A DNA stretch of 18,068 nt from UMGS902 sp045538895. GTDB lineage: Bacteria > Bacillota > Clostridia > Oscillospirales > CAG-272. The stretch covers positions 1 to 18,068 of the forward strand of contig JAZQEH010000044.1 in the NCBI GenBank assembly GCA_045538895.1, read 5' to 3'. The translations under genes and the position numbers were made by a program. The notes beneath the pieces are model-generated. The model worked only from the letters and a program-made list of their open reading frames with translations, searched no databases and was not told the DNA's origin. Positions 7,119 to 15,037 of this stretch are shown piece by piece (the stretch's first letter is position 1; each line of letters opens with the position of its first letter).

Positions 7119-7793
7119 ATGATTTGGTGTGTTGATGATGACAGTACCATCCGTGAGATAGAAGTTTATACGTTAGAACAAACGGGCTTTGAAGCCCGTG
7201 GCTTTGCGGACGGTATTTCTATGCTTGAAGCGCTTAAAACCGAAAAGCCTGCGTTAATTATTCTCGATATTATGATGCCGGAAATGGACGGACTCCAGGT
7301 GCTTGCCAAGCTCCGTTCTGAAGCAGCCTACAAAGATATTCCCGTTATTATGGCCACTGCCAAAGGCACCGAGATGGATAAAATCGGCGGTCTTAATTCC
7401 GGAGCAGACGATTATCTTGTAAAGCCATTTGGCGTTATGGAAATGGTTGCCCGTGTAAAAGCGGTGCTTCGCCGTACCACAAAGGAAGAAGTGTCCACCG
7501 ATATTACAGTGGGCAATATTACATTAAAAGAAACCGAGCATAAGGTTATTTCAGACGGTGAGAAAGTTGAACTAACTCACAAGGAATTTGAAATGCTCAA
7601 GCTCTTTATGCAGAATCCGAATATGGTATTTTCAAGAGACAAGCTGATGAGCGAGATTTGGGGTATGGACTACATTGGTGAAACCCGTACCGTTGATATG
7701 CACATTAAAACCCTTCGCCACAAGCTCGGCAATGCCGGCGGTCAGATTAAGACCGTTATCGGTGTTGGGTACAGATTGGAGAATGAAGTATGA
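7119..7793 (+). CDS. phoP: PhoP/PhoB-type response regulator (OmpR family)
   Basis: A receiver domain (residues 1-120) has the acidic pocket DDD (6-8), phosphoacceptor D50 in LIILDIMMPEMDG, T80 and K102 (LVKPFG). A winged-helix OmpR-type DNA-binding domain follows (about 127-222), with the FSRDKLMSEIWG and RTVDMHIKTLRHKLG segments usual for this class. Position between phoU and a PhoR-like kinase identifies it as the regulator of the phosphate regulon rather than another OmpR family member. It most likely binds the 11-bp repeats at 1074-1114 and 3003-3043 as a head-to-tail dimer, including those that drive its own operon. Its stop overlaps the kinase start by four bases. Known phosphate regulators are named phoP in Gram-positives and phoB in enterics; I use phoP because of the box type. 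Confidence 0.92.
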   Translation: MIWCVDDDSTIREIEVYTLEQTGFEARGFADGISMLEALKTEKPALIILDIMMPEMDGLQVLAKLRSEAAYKDIPVIMATAKGTEMDKIGGLNSGADDYLVKPFGVMEMVARVKAVLRRTTKEEVSTDITVGNITLKETEHKVISDGEKVELTHKEFEMLKLFMQNPNMVFSRDKLMSEIWGMDYIGETRTVDMHIKTLRHKLGNAGGQIKTVIGVGYRLENEV

Positions 7794-9436
7794 CAAAAAA
7801 GATATTTCACTCCATATTCACGGTAGCATTGGTGGTCCTCCTTGCAAGTATCGGCATTGCAACAAGTTTTTTGTATGACTATTTTAACGATTCTCAGGTA
7901 AAACAGTTAAAGGCAGAGTTGTCCCTTGTAGCTGATACCGTCAATGAAGTGGGTGTTGAATATTTTGAAAAGTTCGACTCCACTGTTTTCCGTTTTACTG
8001 TGGTGGATGCTGACGGCACCGTGCTTTACGACACACAGGCAAATGCTTCTGAAATGGAAAACCACGCTGACCGTGAGGAAATTATCGAAGCATTTAAGGA
8101 CGGTAAAGGCAGTAGTGCAAGAAATTCCTCAACGCTGACTGAAAAAACTTTTTATGAGGCAGTAAAACTCCAAAACGGCGATGTGCTGCGTATCTCTGTA
8201 AGCCAACTTACTGTGGGTGCTTTAATCCTCGGTATGCTTCCTGCCATTATTGCGATAATTTTGATTGCAGCAGTAGTTGCAGGTATTCTTTCTCACACTA
8301 TGGCAAAAAAGGTTACTGAGCCTTTAATGAAACTCGACTTGGATAATCCTTCGGATAACACTACTTACGAAGAATTGACACCTATTCTCACCAAGGTTCA
8401 TAGACAACACAAGCAAATCAAAACTCAAATGGAAACGCTGAAGCGCAGATCCGATGAGTTCGAGCAAATTGTGTCCTCAATGAACGAAGGTCTCGTTCTT
8501 CTTGACGAGCACGGTATGGTGCTTAGTCTGAATGCCGCCGCAAGAAAGATTTTTGCCGCTAAAAAGGATGTAGTTGGTAATGATTTTCTTCTCGTTGATC
8601 GTACAAGCAAAATGAGCAAAGCCATTTGGAACGCTCTTGAAGGCAACCACAGCGAATACACCGAAGAAAGAAACGGTAACGAGTATCAATTCACTATCAA
8701 TCCCATTGAATCGGATGGCAAGATTCTCGGTGCGGTTATTCTCGTGTTCGATATTAGTGACCGTGCTTTTGCAGAGCGTAACCGTCAGGAGTTCACTGCA
8801 AACGTTACCCACGAATTGAAAACTCCGCTTCAATCCATTATCGGAAGTGCAGAACTGCTTGAAAATGGACTTGTGAAACCCGAAGATACGGCAAGGTTTG
8901 TTGGTAATATCCGCAAAGAAGCAACAAGATTAGTATCCCTTATTAACGATATTATCCGACTTTCTCAGCTTGATGAAAATCACGAACCTGCAACCGAAAC
9001 TGTGGAACTCACAGAGGTTGCAAAGGAAGTGGTTGAGGTGCTTACCGTATCGGCGGCAAAGAAAAACGTTAAACTCTCGATTGACGGCGATCCCAAAACC
9101 ATCTACGGTGTGCGCCGCTATATTTACGAGATTATTTATAATCTTTGCGATAATGCTATCCGCTACAACGTGGACGGCGGCAAGGTTGAGATTAAAATCG
9201 GTAATGATAACGGACGTGCAGTTGTATCCGTAAAGGACACAGGCATTGGTATCGCATCTGAACATCAAAGCCGTATCTTTGAACGCTTCTACAGAGTAGA
9301 TAAAAGCCATTCCAAAGAAACCGGTGGCACCGGTCTTGGACTTTCTATTGTAAAACACGCTGTACAGTATCACAGTGGTAAGGTAACGCTTGATAGCGAA
9401 GTCGGCAAAGGAACAACAATTACTGTTATATTTTGA
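7790..9436 (+). CDS. phoR: PhoR-type membrane sensor histidine kinase
   Basis: The 548-residue kinase has membrane helix 1 (about 8-28), an extracytoplasmic region of about 110 residues, helix 2 (about 143-168), a short weakly HAMP-like linker, a PAS domain (about 222-325), and a HisKA segment with phosphoacceptor H341 in NVTHELKTPLQS. It ends in an ATPase domain with N-box NLCDNAIRYN (451-460), G1 box DTGIGI (483-488) and G2 box GTGLGLSIVKH (513-523). The layout matches Gram-positive PhoR proteins with an extracytoplasmic domain. It should phosphorylate the response regulator encoded just before it, under control of PhoU and the Pst transporter. It is the last gene of the operon and is followed by a strong terminator. 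Confidence 0.93.
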   Translation: MTKKIFHSIFTVALVVLLASIGIATSFLYDYFNDSQVKQLKAELSLVADTVNEVGVEYFEKFDSTVFRFTVVDADGTVLYDTQANASEMENHADREEIIEAFKDGKGSSARNSSTLTEKTFYEAVKLQNGDVLRISVSQLTVGALILGMLPAIIAIILIAAVVAGILSHTMAKKVTEPLMKLDLDNPSDNTTYEELTPILTKVHRQHKQIKTQMETLKRRSDEFEQIVSSMNEGLVLLDEHGMVLSLNAAARKIFAAKKDVVGNDFLLVDRTSKMSKAIWNALEGNHSEYTEERNGNEYQFTINPIESDGKILGAVILVFDISDRAFAERNRQEFTANVTHELKTPLQSIIGSAELLENGLVKPEDTARFVGNIRKEATRLVSLINDIIRLSQLDENHEPATETVELTEVAKEVVEVLTVSAAKKNVKLSIDGDPKTIYGVRRYIYEIIYNLCDNAIRYNVDGGKVEIKIGNDNGRAVVSVKDTGIGIASEHQSRIFERFYRVDKSHSKETGGTGLGLSIVKHAVQYHSGKVTLDSEVGKGTTITVIF

Positions 9437-9451
9437 AAATCCCTTTAATTT

Positions 9452-9482
9452 AAGGCAGTGAGAATTTTTCTTACTGCCTTTT
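9452..9482 (+). terminator. Terminator of the pst-phoU-phoPR operon
   Basis: AAGGCAGTGAGAA (9452-9464) and TTCTTACTGCCTT (9468-9480) make a 13-bp stem with one G-U pair and a three-base loop, followed by TT. The A-rich left arm and T-rich right arm may let it work in both directions. Confidence 0.88.
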
Positions 9483-9490
9483 CAATTTCG

Positions 9491-9549
9491 AACTTGTTGA
9501 CATTTCAACTTGTTTGTATTATAATGTAAAAGTTGAAATTACAACTTTT
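9491..9549 (+). promoter_or_regulatory. Sigma-A promoter with MarR-type operators
   Basis: TTGACA (9497-9502) and TATAAT (9520-9525) are both perfect consensus hexamers with a 17-bp spacer. The -35 lies inside GTTGA-CATT-TCAAC (9496-9509). Downstream of the -10, AAAAGTTG (9528-9535) and CAACTTTT (9542-9549) form an 8-bp inverted repeat with a six-base centre. A third pairing, ATTTCAACTT (9502-9511) with AAGTTGAAAT (9530-9539), flanks the -10. AACTTGTT is also repeated at 9491 and 9507. Such GTTGA/TCAAC palindromes are typical MarR-family targets, so autorepression by the next gene is the likely reading. Confidence 0.82.
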
Positions 9550-9573
9550 GAGCTTTGGAAGGAGTATTCGTTT

Positions 9574-10026
9574 ATGTTAGACAGATTTGAACGGTTTTCA
9601 TTTGCTATCTCTGAGATATCTCGTTGCTGGCGTAAGCTGGCTTCTGAGGAGCTTGCAAAATACGGCTTAAAAAGCCCTCATGCCACATACCTCACCACTA
9701 TGTACAAATATCCTGACGGTATTACTGTACCTAAACTTTGTGAGATTAGTGGCAAGGATAAATCTGATGCATCACGTATGATTGCTATTCTTGAAGAAAA
9801 AGGACTTGCTTGTAAAAAGGACGTTGGTGGAAGTCTTTATCGTGGGCTTTGGATTCTTACTAATGAAGGTAAAACTGCCGCCGAACAAGTTAGCATTCGC
9901 GCAAGCAAAGCAGTTGAATTATCAGGCAAAGACCTCGATGATAAAACAAGAGATGTTTTTTACAAGGCACTTGAGTCAATTACATCTAATTTAACTAAAT
10001 TGAGCAAGGAAGGAATACCTGAATAA
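9574..10026 (+). CDS. MarR-family transcriptional regulator
   Basis: The 150-residue protein has the MarR layout: N-terminal dimer helices (3-30), a winged helix-turn-helix with helix 2 near 52-60 (VPKLCEISG), recognition helix near 63-77 (KSDASRMIAILEEKG), and a wing containing YRGLWILTNEGK (89-100), then C-terminal dimer helices. The start at ATG 9574 follows GGAAGGAG (9558-9565). An earlier in-frame TTG at 9514 would lie in the promoter and is rejected. The stop shares a base with the start of the alcohol dehydrogenase gene. It probably represses its own operon at the palindromes just upstream and is released by a small ligand, perhaps an aldehyde, phenolic or acyl compound; the ligand cannot be read from sequence. 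Confidence 0.9.
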   Translation: MLDRFERFSFAISEISRCWRKLASEELAKYGLKSPHATYLTTMYKYPDGITVPKLCEISGKDKSDASRMIAILEEKGLACKKDVGGSLYRGLWILTNEGKTAAEQVSIRASKAVELSGKDLDDKTRDVFYKALESITSNLTKLSKEGIPE

Positions 10027-11234
10027 TGAATATTGCATCAAAAATATTTTGCCGCACTTTTCAATTAGGATTTCGTGCAGCTTTACCCATTTTACCATAC
10101 AGAGAGCCTCAAATTATTAGTTCCTGCACTGACCTTAAGGACGTATTTGAAAAAGAAAACATCAAATCTGTTCTTGTTGTTACAGACAGAGGAATCGTGG
10201 TAAACGGCTTGGTGAAACCGTTAGAAGAAGTGTTGCAAGCAAACGACGTTTCCTATACCATCTATGATGATACACAACCTAATCCGACCGTGAAAAATGT
10301 TGAGGATGCATTAAAGACATACAAAGCTAATTGCTGCAACAGTATTATCGCCATTGGTGGCGGCTCTGCTATGGATTGCGCTAAGGCAGTCGGTGCACGT
10401 GTGGTTTATACCAGGAGAACCGTGAATCAATTAGGTGGCAAATTAAAGGTGTGGCGCAAGTTGCCAACCTTGATTGCAATTCCCACCACTGCAGGTACGG
10501 GTAGTGAAACAACCCTTGCGGCTATGATTACCGATTCTGATACGCATCGCAAATATGCAATCATGAGCTTTCCCATAATTCCTCATTATGCGGTGCTGGA
10601 TGCAACCCTTACATACTCTTTACCGCCGCATCTTACCGCATCAACCGGTGTGGATGCACTTACCCATGCAGTTGAAGCATATATCGGCAGATCTACTACA
10701 AGGGAAACGAGAAGGCTTGCGCTTGAAGCAACAAAGCTTGTTTTCAACAATGTAGAAATTGCCTACAAAGACGGAAATAATCATGAGGCTAGAGAAAATA
10801 TGCTTCACGCCGCATACAAGGCTGGCATTGCTTTTTCAAAGTCTTATGTTGGATATATTCATGCCCTTGCCCATTCGCTTGGCGGTAAATACGGTACTCC
10901 CCACGGTCTTGCTAATGCGGTTATTATGCCTTATGTGTTAGAAGCATACGGCAAACGAGTACATAAGAAGCTGCATAAACTCGGCATTGCAGCAGGTGTT
11001 GCAACGAAAGACGATGCTCCTATGACTGGTGCAATTAAGTTTATCAATGCAGTCAAACAGCTGAACGCTAACATGAATATCCCGAATAAACTCACAGGGA
11101 TTCAAAAGAAAGATATTGACGCTTTGGCGAAACACGCTGAGAAAGAAGCTAACCCCCTCTATCCCGTGCCGGTGCTTATGACCAAGAAGGAATTGGAGAG
11201 TTTCTATTACAAGATCGCAGATTGGAGCAAATAA
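10026..11234 (+). CDS. Iron-containing alcohol dehydrogenase
   Basis: The 402-residue enzyme belongs to the group III metal-dependent alcohol dehydrogenases, which interconvert primary alcohols and aldehydes with NAD(P)H. The dinucleotide loop GGGSAMD (111-117), TTAGTGSE (154-161) and all four metal ligands are visible: D210 and H214 in DALTHAVEA, H279 in YIHALAHS and H293 in TPHG, with the additional family histidine H283. The 14-residue spacing of the last two ligands matches FucO-type enzymes. The N-terminal extension of about 30 residues before the cofactor domain (CRTFQLGFRAALPILPYR) is longer than in FucO. The ATG overlaps the marR stop by one base, and the stop is one base before the aldehyde dehydrogenase start. 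Substrate is not predictable from sequence. Confidence 0.92.
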   Translation: MNIASKIFCRTFQLGFRAALPILPYREPQIISSCTDLKDVFEKENIKSVLVVTDRGIVVNGLVKPLEEVLQANDVSYTIYDDTQPNPTVKNVEDALKTYKANCCNSIIAIGGGSAMDCAKAVGARVVYTRRTVNQLGGKLKVWRKLPTLIAIPTTAGTGSETTLAAMITDSDTHRKYAIMSFPIIPHYAVLDATLTYSLPPHLTASTGVDALTHAVEAYIGRSTTRETRRLALEATKLVFNNVEIAYKDGNNHEARENMLHAAYKAGIAFSKSYVGYIHALAHSLGGKYGTPHGLANAVIMPYVLEAYGKRVHKKLHKLGIAAGVATKDDAPMTGAIKFINAVKQLNANMNIPNKLTGIQKKDIDALAKHAEKEANPLYPVPVLMTKKELESFYYKIADWSK

Positions 11235-11235
11235 G

Positions 11236-12618
11236 ATGACAAGTGAACAAATTAGTAGCCTGCTTGAAAAGCAGAGAAAATATTATAAAAGCGGAGTAAC
11301 AATTCCTGTTAAATTTCGTATTGAGCAACTCAAGAAATTGTATGCAACCGTAAAAAAATATGAAAACGAAGTCAATGATGCGCTGACTTCAGATCTTGGC
11401 AAAAGCCATTATGAAGGCTTCATGTGTGAAAGCGGATTAGTGCTTTCCGAAATCTCGTATATGATCCGTCACACCAAAAAGTTTGCAAAGAGAAAGACGG
11501 TTTATACACCGCTTGCTCAGTTTGCTTCTCATAGCTTTAAGCAGCCTGTGCCATACGGCAATACGCTTATTATGAGTCCTTGGAACTATCCTTTTCTTTT
11601 AACGATAGATCCGCTTGCGGATGCTATTGCGGCGGGTAATACTGCTATTGTAAAGCCCAGCGCATATTCTCCTGCAACAAGCAAAATTATAGAGAAGATT
11701 ATCACCGAATGCTTTAATCCGGAATATGTGGCAGTTGTTACAGGCGGCAGAGCCGAGAATGCAGCTCTTTTGGATCAGAAATTTGATTTCGTGTTTTTTA
11801 CAGGAAGTCAGGCGGTAGGCAAAGAAGTGCTTCGCCATACGGCTGAGCATCTTACCCCTGCTGTTTTGGAACTAGGTGGCAAGAGTCCTTGCATCGTTGA
11901 TGCAAGCGCAAACATCAAGCTCGCCGCAAAGCGTATTGTTTGGGGTAAGTATCTCAACTGCGGTCAGACCTGCGTTGCTCCTGACTACATTCTCTGCGAG
12001 AGCAGCATTAAGGATGAGTTTGTATCAGAAGTAATTAAGCAAATAAAGAAACAGTTCGGTGATGATCCCCTCAAAAACAATGACTACGGTAAGATTATCA
12101 ACGAAAAACATTTTAATAGACTTTGCGGTTTAATTGATAGCAAAAAGGTTGTTATTGGCGGTAACACAAATGCTGATACTTGCCAAATTGCGCCCACTGT
12201 TATGGATAACGTAACATACGATGATGCCGTTATGGGCGAAGAAATCTTCGGCCCCATTATGCCTATTCTTACATTTGATAGTTTTGATGCTATAATTGAC
12301 GAACTGAAGGATAAGGATAAGCCTCTTGCTTTGTATATCTTCTCAAGCAATAAAAAGCACATTAAAAGAGTTACTAGCGAGCTTTCCTACGGTGGCGGTT
12401 GTGTCAATGACGTGGTTATCCACCTTGCCACAAGCGAAATGGCGTTTGGCGGTGTTGGAGAAAGCGGTATGGGCGGCTATCACGGAAAAGACGGATTTGA
12501 TGCTTTCTCCCACTATAAGTCCATCGTAGATAAAAAGACTTGGATGGATTTGCCGATGCGTTATCAGCCGTTCAAGAGCAAGCTTTACGAAGCATTATTA
12601 CACATGTTTTTGCGATAA
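11236..12618 (+). CDS. NAD(P)-dependent aldehyde dehydrogenase, ALDH3-like
   Basis: The 460-residue enzyme oxidises aldehydes to carboxylic acids. Visible motifs are MSPWNYPF with N117, the cofactor lysine K140 in IVKPSAYSP, FTGS (188-191), the general base E212 in LELGGKSP and the nucleophile C246 in NCGQTCVAPDY. The short length, the CVAPDY sequence after the cysteine and the C-terminal FGGVGESGMGGYHG segment are typical of class 3 enzymes, which act on medium and long fatty aldehydes or aromatic aldehydes. The C-terminus ends in a hydrophobic, basic tail (SKLYEALLHMFLR) that could touch membranes, as in fatty aldehyde dehydrogenases; this is inference. It starts one base after the alcohol dehydrogenase gene, so the two should be made together and act in sequence. 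Confidence 0.93.
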   Translation: MTSEQISSLLEKQRKYYKSGVTIPVKFRIEQLKKLYATVKKYENEVNDALTSDLGKSHYEGFMCESGLVLSEISYMIRHTKKFAKRKTVYTPLAQFASHSFKQPVPYGNTLIMSPWNYPFLLTIDPLADAIAAGNTAIVKPSAYSPATSKIIEKIITECFNPEYVAVVTGGRAENAALLDQKFDFVFFTGSQAVGKEVLRHTAEHLTPAVLELGGKSPCIVDASANIKLAAKRIVWGKYLNCGQTCVAPDYILCESSIKDEFVSEVIKQIKKQFGDDPLKNNDYGKIINEKHFNRLCGLIDSKKVVIGGNTNADTCQIAPTVMDNVTYDDAVMGEEIFGPIMPILTFDSFDAIIDELKDKDKPLALYIFSSNKKHIKRVTSELSYGGGCVNDVVIHLATSEMAFGGVGESGMGGYHGKDGFDAFSHYKSIVDKKTWMDLPMRYQPFKSKLYEALLHMFLR

Positions 12619-12640
12619 ATAATGAGAGGATTTGAATAGA

Positions 12641-13480
12641 ATGAAAACAAGAATTATTGTGGATTCCACAGCAGATTTAATGCCCGAATACAAAGAGCGT
12701 GTGCATATCGTTCCGCTTACAGTGAATTTTGGTACAGAGGAATATATAGACGGTGTAACTATCGACCATAAAACATTTTACGAGAAGCTTATAGAAAGCG
12801 ATGTACTTCCTACTACAAGCCAAGCAACACCCGATGCATTTATAAAAGAATTCGAAAAAGCAAAAGAAGCCGGAGAGAGTGCAGTTGTAATCACTCTTGC
12901 TTCCAAATTCTCTGGTACATACCAAAGCGCAACTATTGCAGCTGAGGATTTTGACAACATTTATATTGTTGATAGTGCCAGTGCGGCCATGGGTAGCGGT
13001 ATCTTAGTTGAATTGGCTTTCAGACTTTTGGACGAAGGAAAAAGTGCTGAGGAAATTGCGGCAACACTCGAGGAAGAAAAGAAAAAGATTGTTATCGTTG
13101 CCTTGGTTGATACCCTTGAGTATCTCAAAAAAGGCGGTCGTATTTCTAAAGCGGTAGCATTTGCCGGCGGAGTATTAAATATTAAACCCGTACTTTCCGT
13201 TATTGACGGAGAAATCGGAATGCTCGGTAAAGCACGAGGCTCTAAGATGGGCAACAACTTGCTTGTTCAGGAAATAGATAAAGCCGGCGGTATTGACTTT
13301 AGTAAACCTGTTTTGCTCGGTTATAGTGGAATTTCTGATGCACTTCTGTTAAAATATATTGAAGATAGCCGTCATATCTGGGAAGGCAATCTCGATGAAG
13401 TGCGTTATACAACTGTCGGTAGTGTTATCGGCACACACGCAGGTCCTGGTGCTGTTGTAGTGGCGTTCTTTAAGAATTAA
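12641..13480 (+). CDS. DegV family fatty-acid-binding protein (FakB-like)
   Basis: The 279-residue protein has the DegV fold. Conserved features are VDSTADLMPEY (7-17), TTSQATPDAF (58-67), whose serine binds the fatty-acid carboxylate in known members, LASKFSGTYQSA (86-97), DSASAAMGSG (111-120), KKGGRISKA (163-171) and the closing THAGPGAVVVAFF. In Firmicutes, FakB proteins hold a free fatty acid while the kinase FakA phosphorylates it for lipid synthesis; no fakA lies in this window. The start at ATG 12641 fits GAGAGGA at 12624-12630 and excludes the TTG at 12632. It follows the aldehyde dehydrogenase by 22 bases in the same operon, which raises the possibility that the acid made by that enzyme is its ligand. 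Confidence 0.9.
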   Translation: MKTRIIVDSTADLMPEYKERVHIVPLTVNFGTEEYIDGVTIDHKTFYEKLIESDVLPTTSQATPDAFIKEFEKAKEAGESAVVITLASKFSGTYQSATIAAEDFDNIYIVDSASAAMGSGILVELAFRLLDEGKSAEEIAATLEEEKKKIVIVALVDTLEYLKKGGRISKAVAFAGGVLNIKPVLSVIDGEIGMLGKARGSKMGNNLLVQEIDKAGGIDFSKPVLLGYSGISDALLLKYIEDSRHIWEGNLDEVRYTTVGSVIGTHAGPGAVVVAFFKN

Positions 13481-13498
13481 AGCAAAAGGAATTATTTT

Positions 13499-14206
13499 AT
13501 GATTACAACAATTTTATTCGATTTAGACGGAACCCTGTTACCGATGGATCAGGATGTTTTCGTTGGTACATATTTGAAGGGCTTGGCAACCACGGCTACG
13601 CCCTACGGTTATGAACCGAGTGAATTTGCAAAAGCGGTGATGCTCGGCACAAAGGCAATGGTTAAAAACGATGGCGCCCAAACAAACGAAGTTGCTTTTT
13701 GGAATGCTCTTGCTGATATATACGGCGAGAAAATTAAAAGTCAGACACACATTTTTGACGAGTTCTATCGAACAGATTTCCAAAAAATTAGTGAGGTTTG
13801 CGGTAATACACCAAAAGCGGCCGAGGTTGCACATATAGCCAAAAGTTTAGGATTTCGTGTTGCACTTGCAACAAATCCTTTGTTCCCTATAATAGCTACA
13901 GAAAGCAGAATTAAATGGGCAGGACTTGACTCCAAGGATTTTGAATTATTCACCTCATTTGAAACATCCCATTTTTGTAAGCCAAACCTCGAATATTACA
14001 AAGAGGTTTGCAATACCATAGGTGTTTCTCCCAAAGAATGCTTAATGGTCGGTAACGACGTTTCGGAGGATATGATAGCCGAACAACTTGGAATGAATGT
14101 GTTCCTACTTACAGATTGTATGATTAACAAAGAAAACAAGGATATATCATCATATTCGCACGGATCATTTGACGAGCTGATCACATATATCAAAACGCTT
14201 CGTTAG
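13499..14206 (+). CDS. HAD-superfamily hydrolase
   Basis: The 235-residue protein has all four HAD motifs: nucleophile D8 and acid D10 in FDLDGTLL, T125 in ALATNP, K161 in CKPNLEYY, and D187/D191 in MVGNDVSEDM. The helical cap inserted after motif I (about residues 16-95) marks it as a C1-cap, phosphoglycolate-phosphatase-like member. It likely removes phosphate from a small metabolite; the substrate is unknown. The ATG at 13499 follows AAAAGGA by eight bases. Gene spacing of 18 bases from degV and 28 from the next gene puts it in the same transcript. A link to acyl-phosphate or other lipid intermediates handled by the DegV neighbour would be speculation. Confidence 0.88.
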   Translation: MITTILFDLDGTLLPMDQDVFVGTYLKGLATTATPYGYEPSEFAKAVMLGTKAMVKNDGAQTNEVAFWNALADIYGEKIKSQTHIFDEFYRTDFQKISEVCGNTPKAAEVAHIAKSLGFRVALATNPLFPIIATESRIKWAGLDSKDFELFTSFETSHFCKPNLEYYKEVCNTIGVSPKECLMVGNDVSEDMIAEQLGMNVFLLTDCMINKENKDISSYSHGSFDELITYIKTLR

Positions 14207-14234
14207 TATGTGAATTGATGAGAGGGATTCTCTA

Positions 14235-14837
14235 ATGAAAGATATAAAAAGCACTGTTGCTAAAAATATAACCGAGCTTCGTATTCTGAATAATATGACG
14301 CAGATGGAACTCGGAGAGAAATTAAACTATTCTGATAAGACGATATCCAAATGGGAAAGGGTAGAATCTTCTCCCGATCTATCTGCATTGGTTGAGATGG
14401 CAGATCTTTTTGGCGTTACGCTCGATTACCTTGTAAGGTCAGAAAATATCGAAGAAGCAGTTGTTGAGCATAAGACCAAAGAAGTAAAATACAATCGCCG
14501 TGCTGTTTCGTATATTGCAGAAGGCGGTGGTTGGATTATTGCTATATTTGCTTTTATCATTACAACCTTAATTACTAATCAAATGACATTCCAATGGTTG
14601 TATTTTGTATATGCTCTGCCGGTTGTACTAATTGTGAAACTGATTTTTAATTCTATTTGGTTTAATCCCCGACACAATTACCTCATCATATCGGCGCTTA
14701 TGTGGTCGATACTTGCGACCATACATATTACATTTTTATATTTCAAGGTCAATGTTACGCTCATTTATTTGTTGGGTGTTGCAGGACAAATTGTAATAGT
14801 TCTGGCATCGTACATTAACAAACCAAAAACTAAATAG
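14235..14837 (+). CDS. XRE-family regulator with four-helix membrane domain
   Basis: The 200-residue protein joins a Cro/C1-type helix-turn-helix (about 9-66; MTQMELGEKLNYSDKTISKWERVESSPDL is the core stretch, positions 21-49) to a C-terminal membrane domain with four helices near 97-115, 120-142, 149-168 and 174-193. A charged linker (EEAVVEHKTKEVKYNRR) lies between. Such regulators are common in Clostridia, but their signals are largely unknown; the membrane part may sense the envelope or anchor the DNA-binding domain. GAGGG at 14222-14226 precedes the ATG. It is the last gene before a strong terminator, so it is probably co-expressed with the redox and DegV genes, though an own promoter in the 28-base gap cannot be excluded. 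Confidence 0.87.
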   Translation: MKDIKSTVAKNITELRILNNMTQMELGEKLNYSDKTISKWERVESSPDLSALVEMADLFGVTLDYLVRSENIEEAVVEHKTKEVKYNRRAVSYIAEGGGWIIAIFAFIITTLITNQMTFQWLYFVYALPVVLIVKLIFNSIWFNPRHNYLIISALMWSILATIHITFLYFKVNVTLIYLLGVAGQIVIVLASYINKPKTK

Positions 14838-14843
14838 GCATAT

Positions 14844-14880
14844 AAAAACGCCCTGTTTCGCTTGAAAACAGGGCGTTTTT
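14844..14880. terminator. Strong bidirectional terminator
   Basis: AAAAACGCCCTGTTT (14844-14858) and AAACAGGGCGTTTTT (14866-14880) form a perfect 15-bp stem with a seven-base loop. A and T runs at the two ends give a U tract on either strand. It separates the MarR operon from the glycosyltransferase operon. Confidence 0.92.
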
Positions 14881-14888
14881 AAGTGATC

Positions 14889-14924
14889 CTCCGAAACGGA
14901 GAGCCGTAGAAAACCGATTCTACG
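14889..14924. repeat. Two adjacent small hairpins in the intergenic region
   Basis: CTCCG-AAA-CGGAG (14889-14901) and CGTAGAA-6-TTCTACG (14905-14924) are perfect inverted repeats. ACGG/CCGT (14896-14907) offers an alternative pairing that uses one arm of each. They lie upstream of the likely glycosyltransferase promoter, so they are not in its leader. Function unknown. Confidence 0.5.
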
Positions 14925-14966
14925 ACACGAAATCCGATATGTAGACATACTTCTCGAATACTTAGG

Positions 14967-14996
14967 TTTACTCTTCTCTATTATTGAAGATATAAT
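14967..14996 (+). promoter_or_regulatory. Probable promoter of the glycosyltransferase operon
   Basis: A perfect TATAAT -10 box lies at 14991-14996, with a weak -35 candidate TTTACT (14967-14972) at an 18-bp spacing. Transcription would begin near 15003, giving a leader of about 35 bases. Confidence 0.5.
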
Positions 14997-15037
14997 AGGG
15001 CTTGATAATTTTAATCGAATGCCAAAGGAGTAGAGAA

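Noticed and set aside
9574..14837. Bacterial microcompartment or adhE-type fermentation operon
   Set aside because: No shell proteins are present, and the aldehyde dehydrogenase carries the LELGGKSP and QTC motifs of acid-forming ALDH3 rather than a CoA-acylating enzyme.
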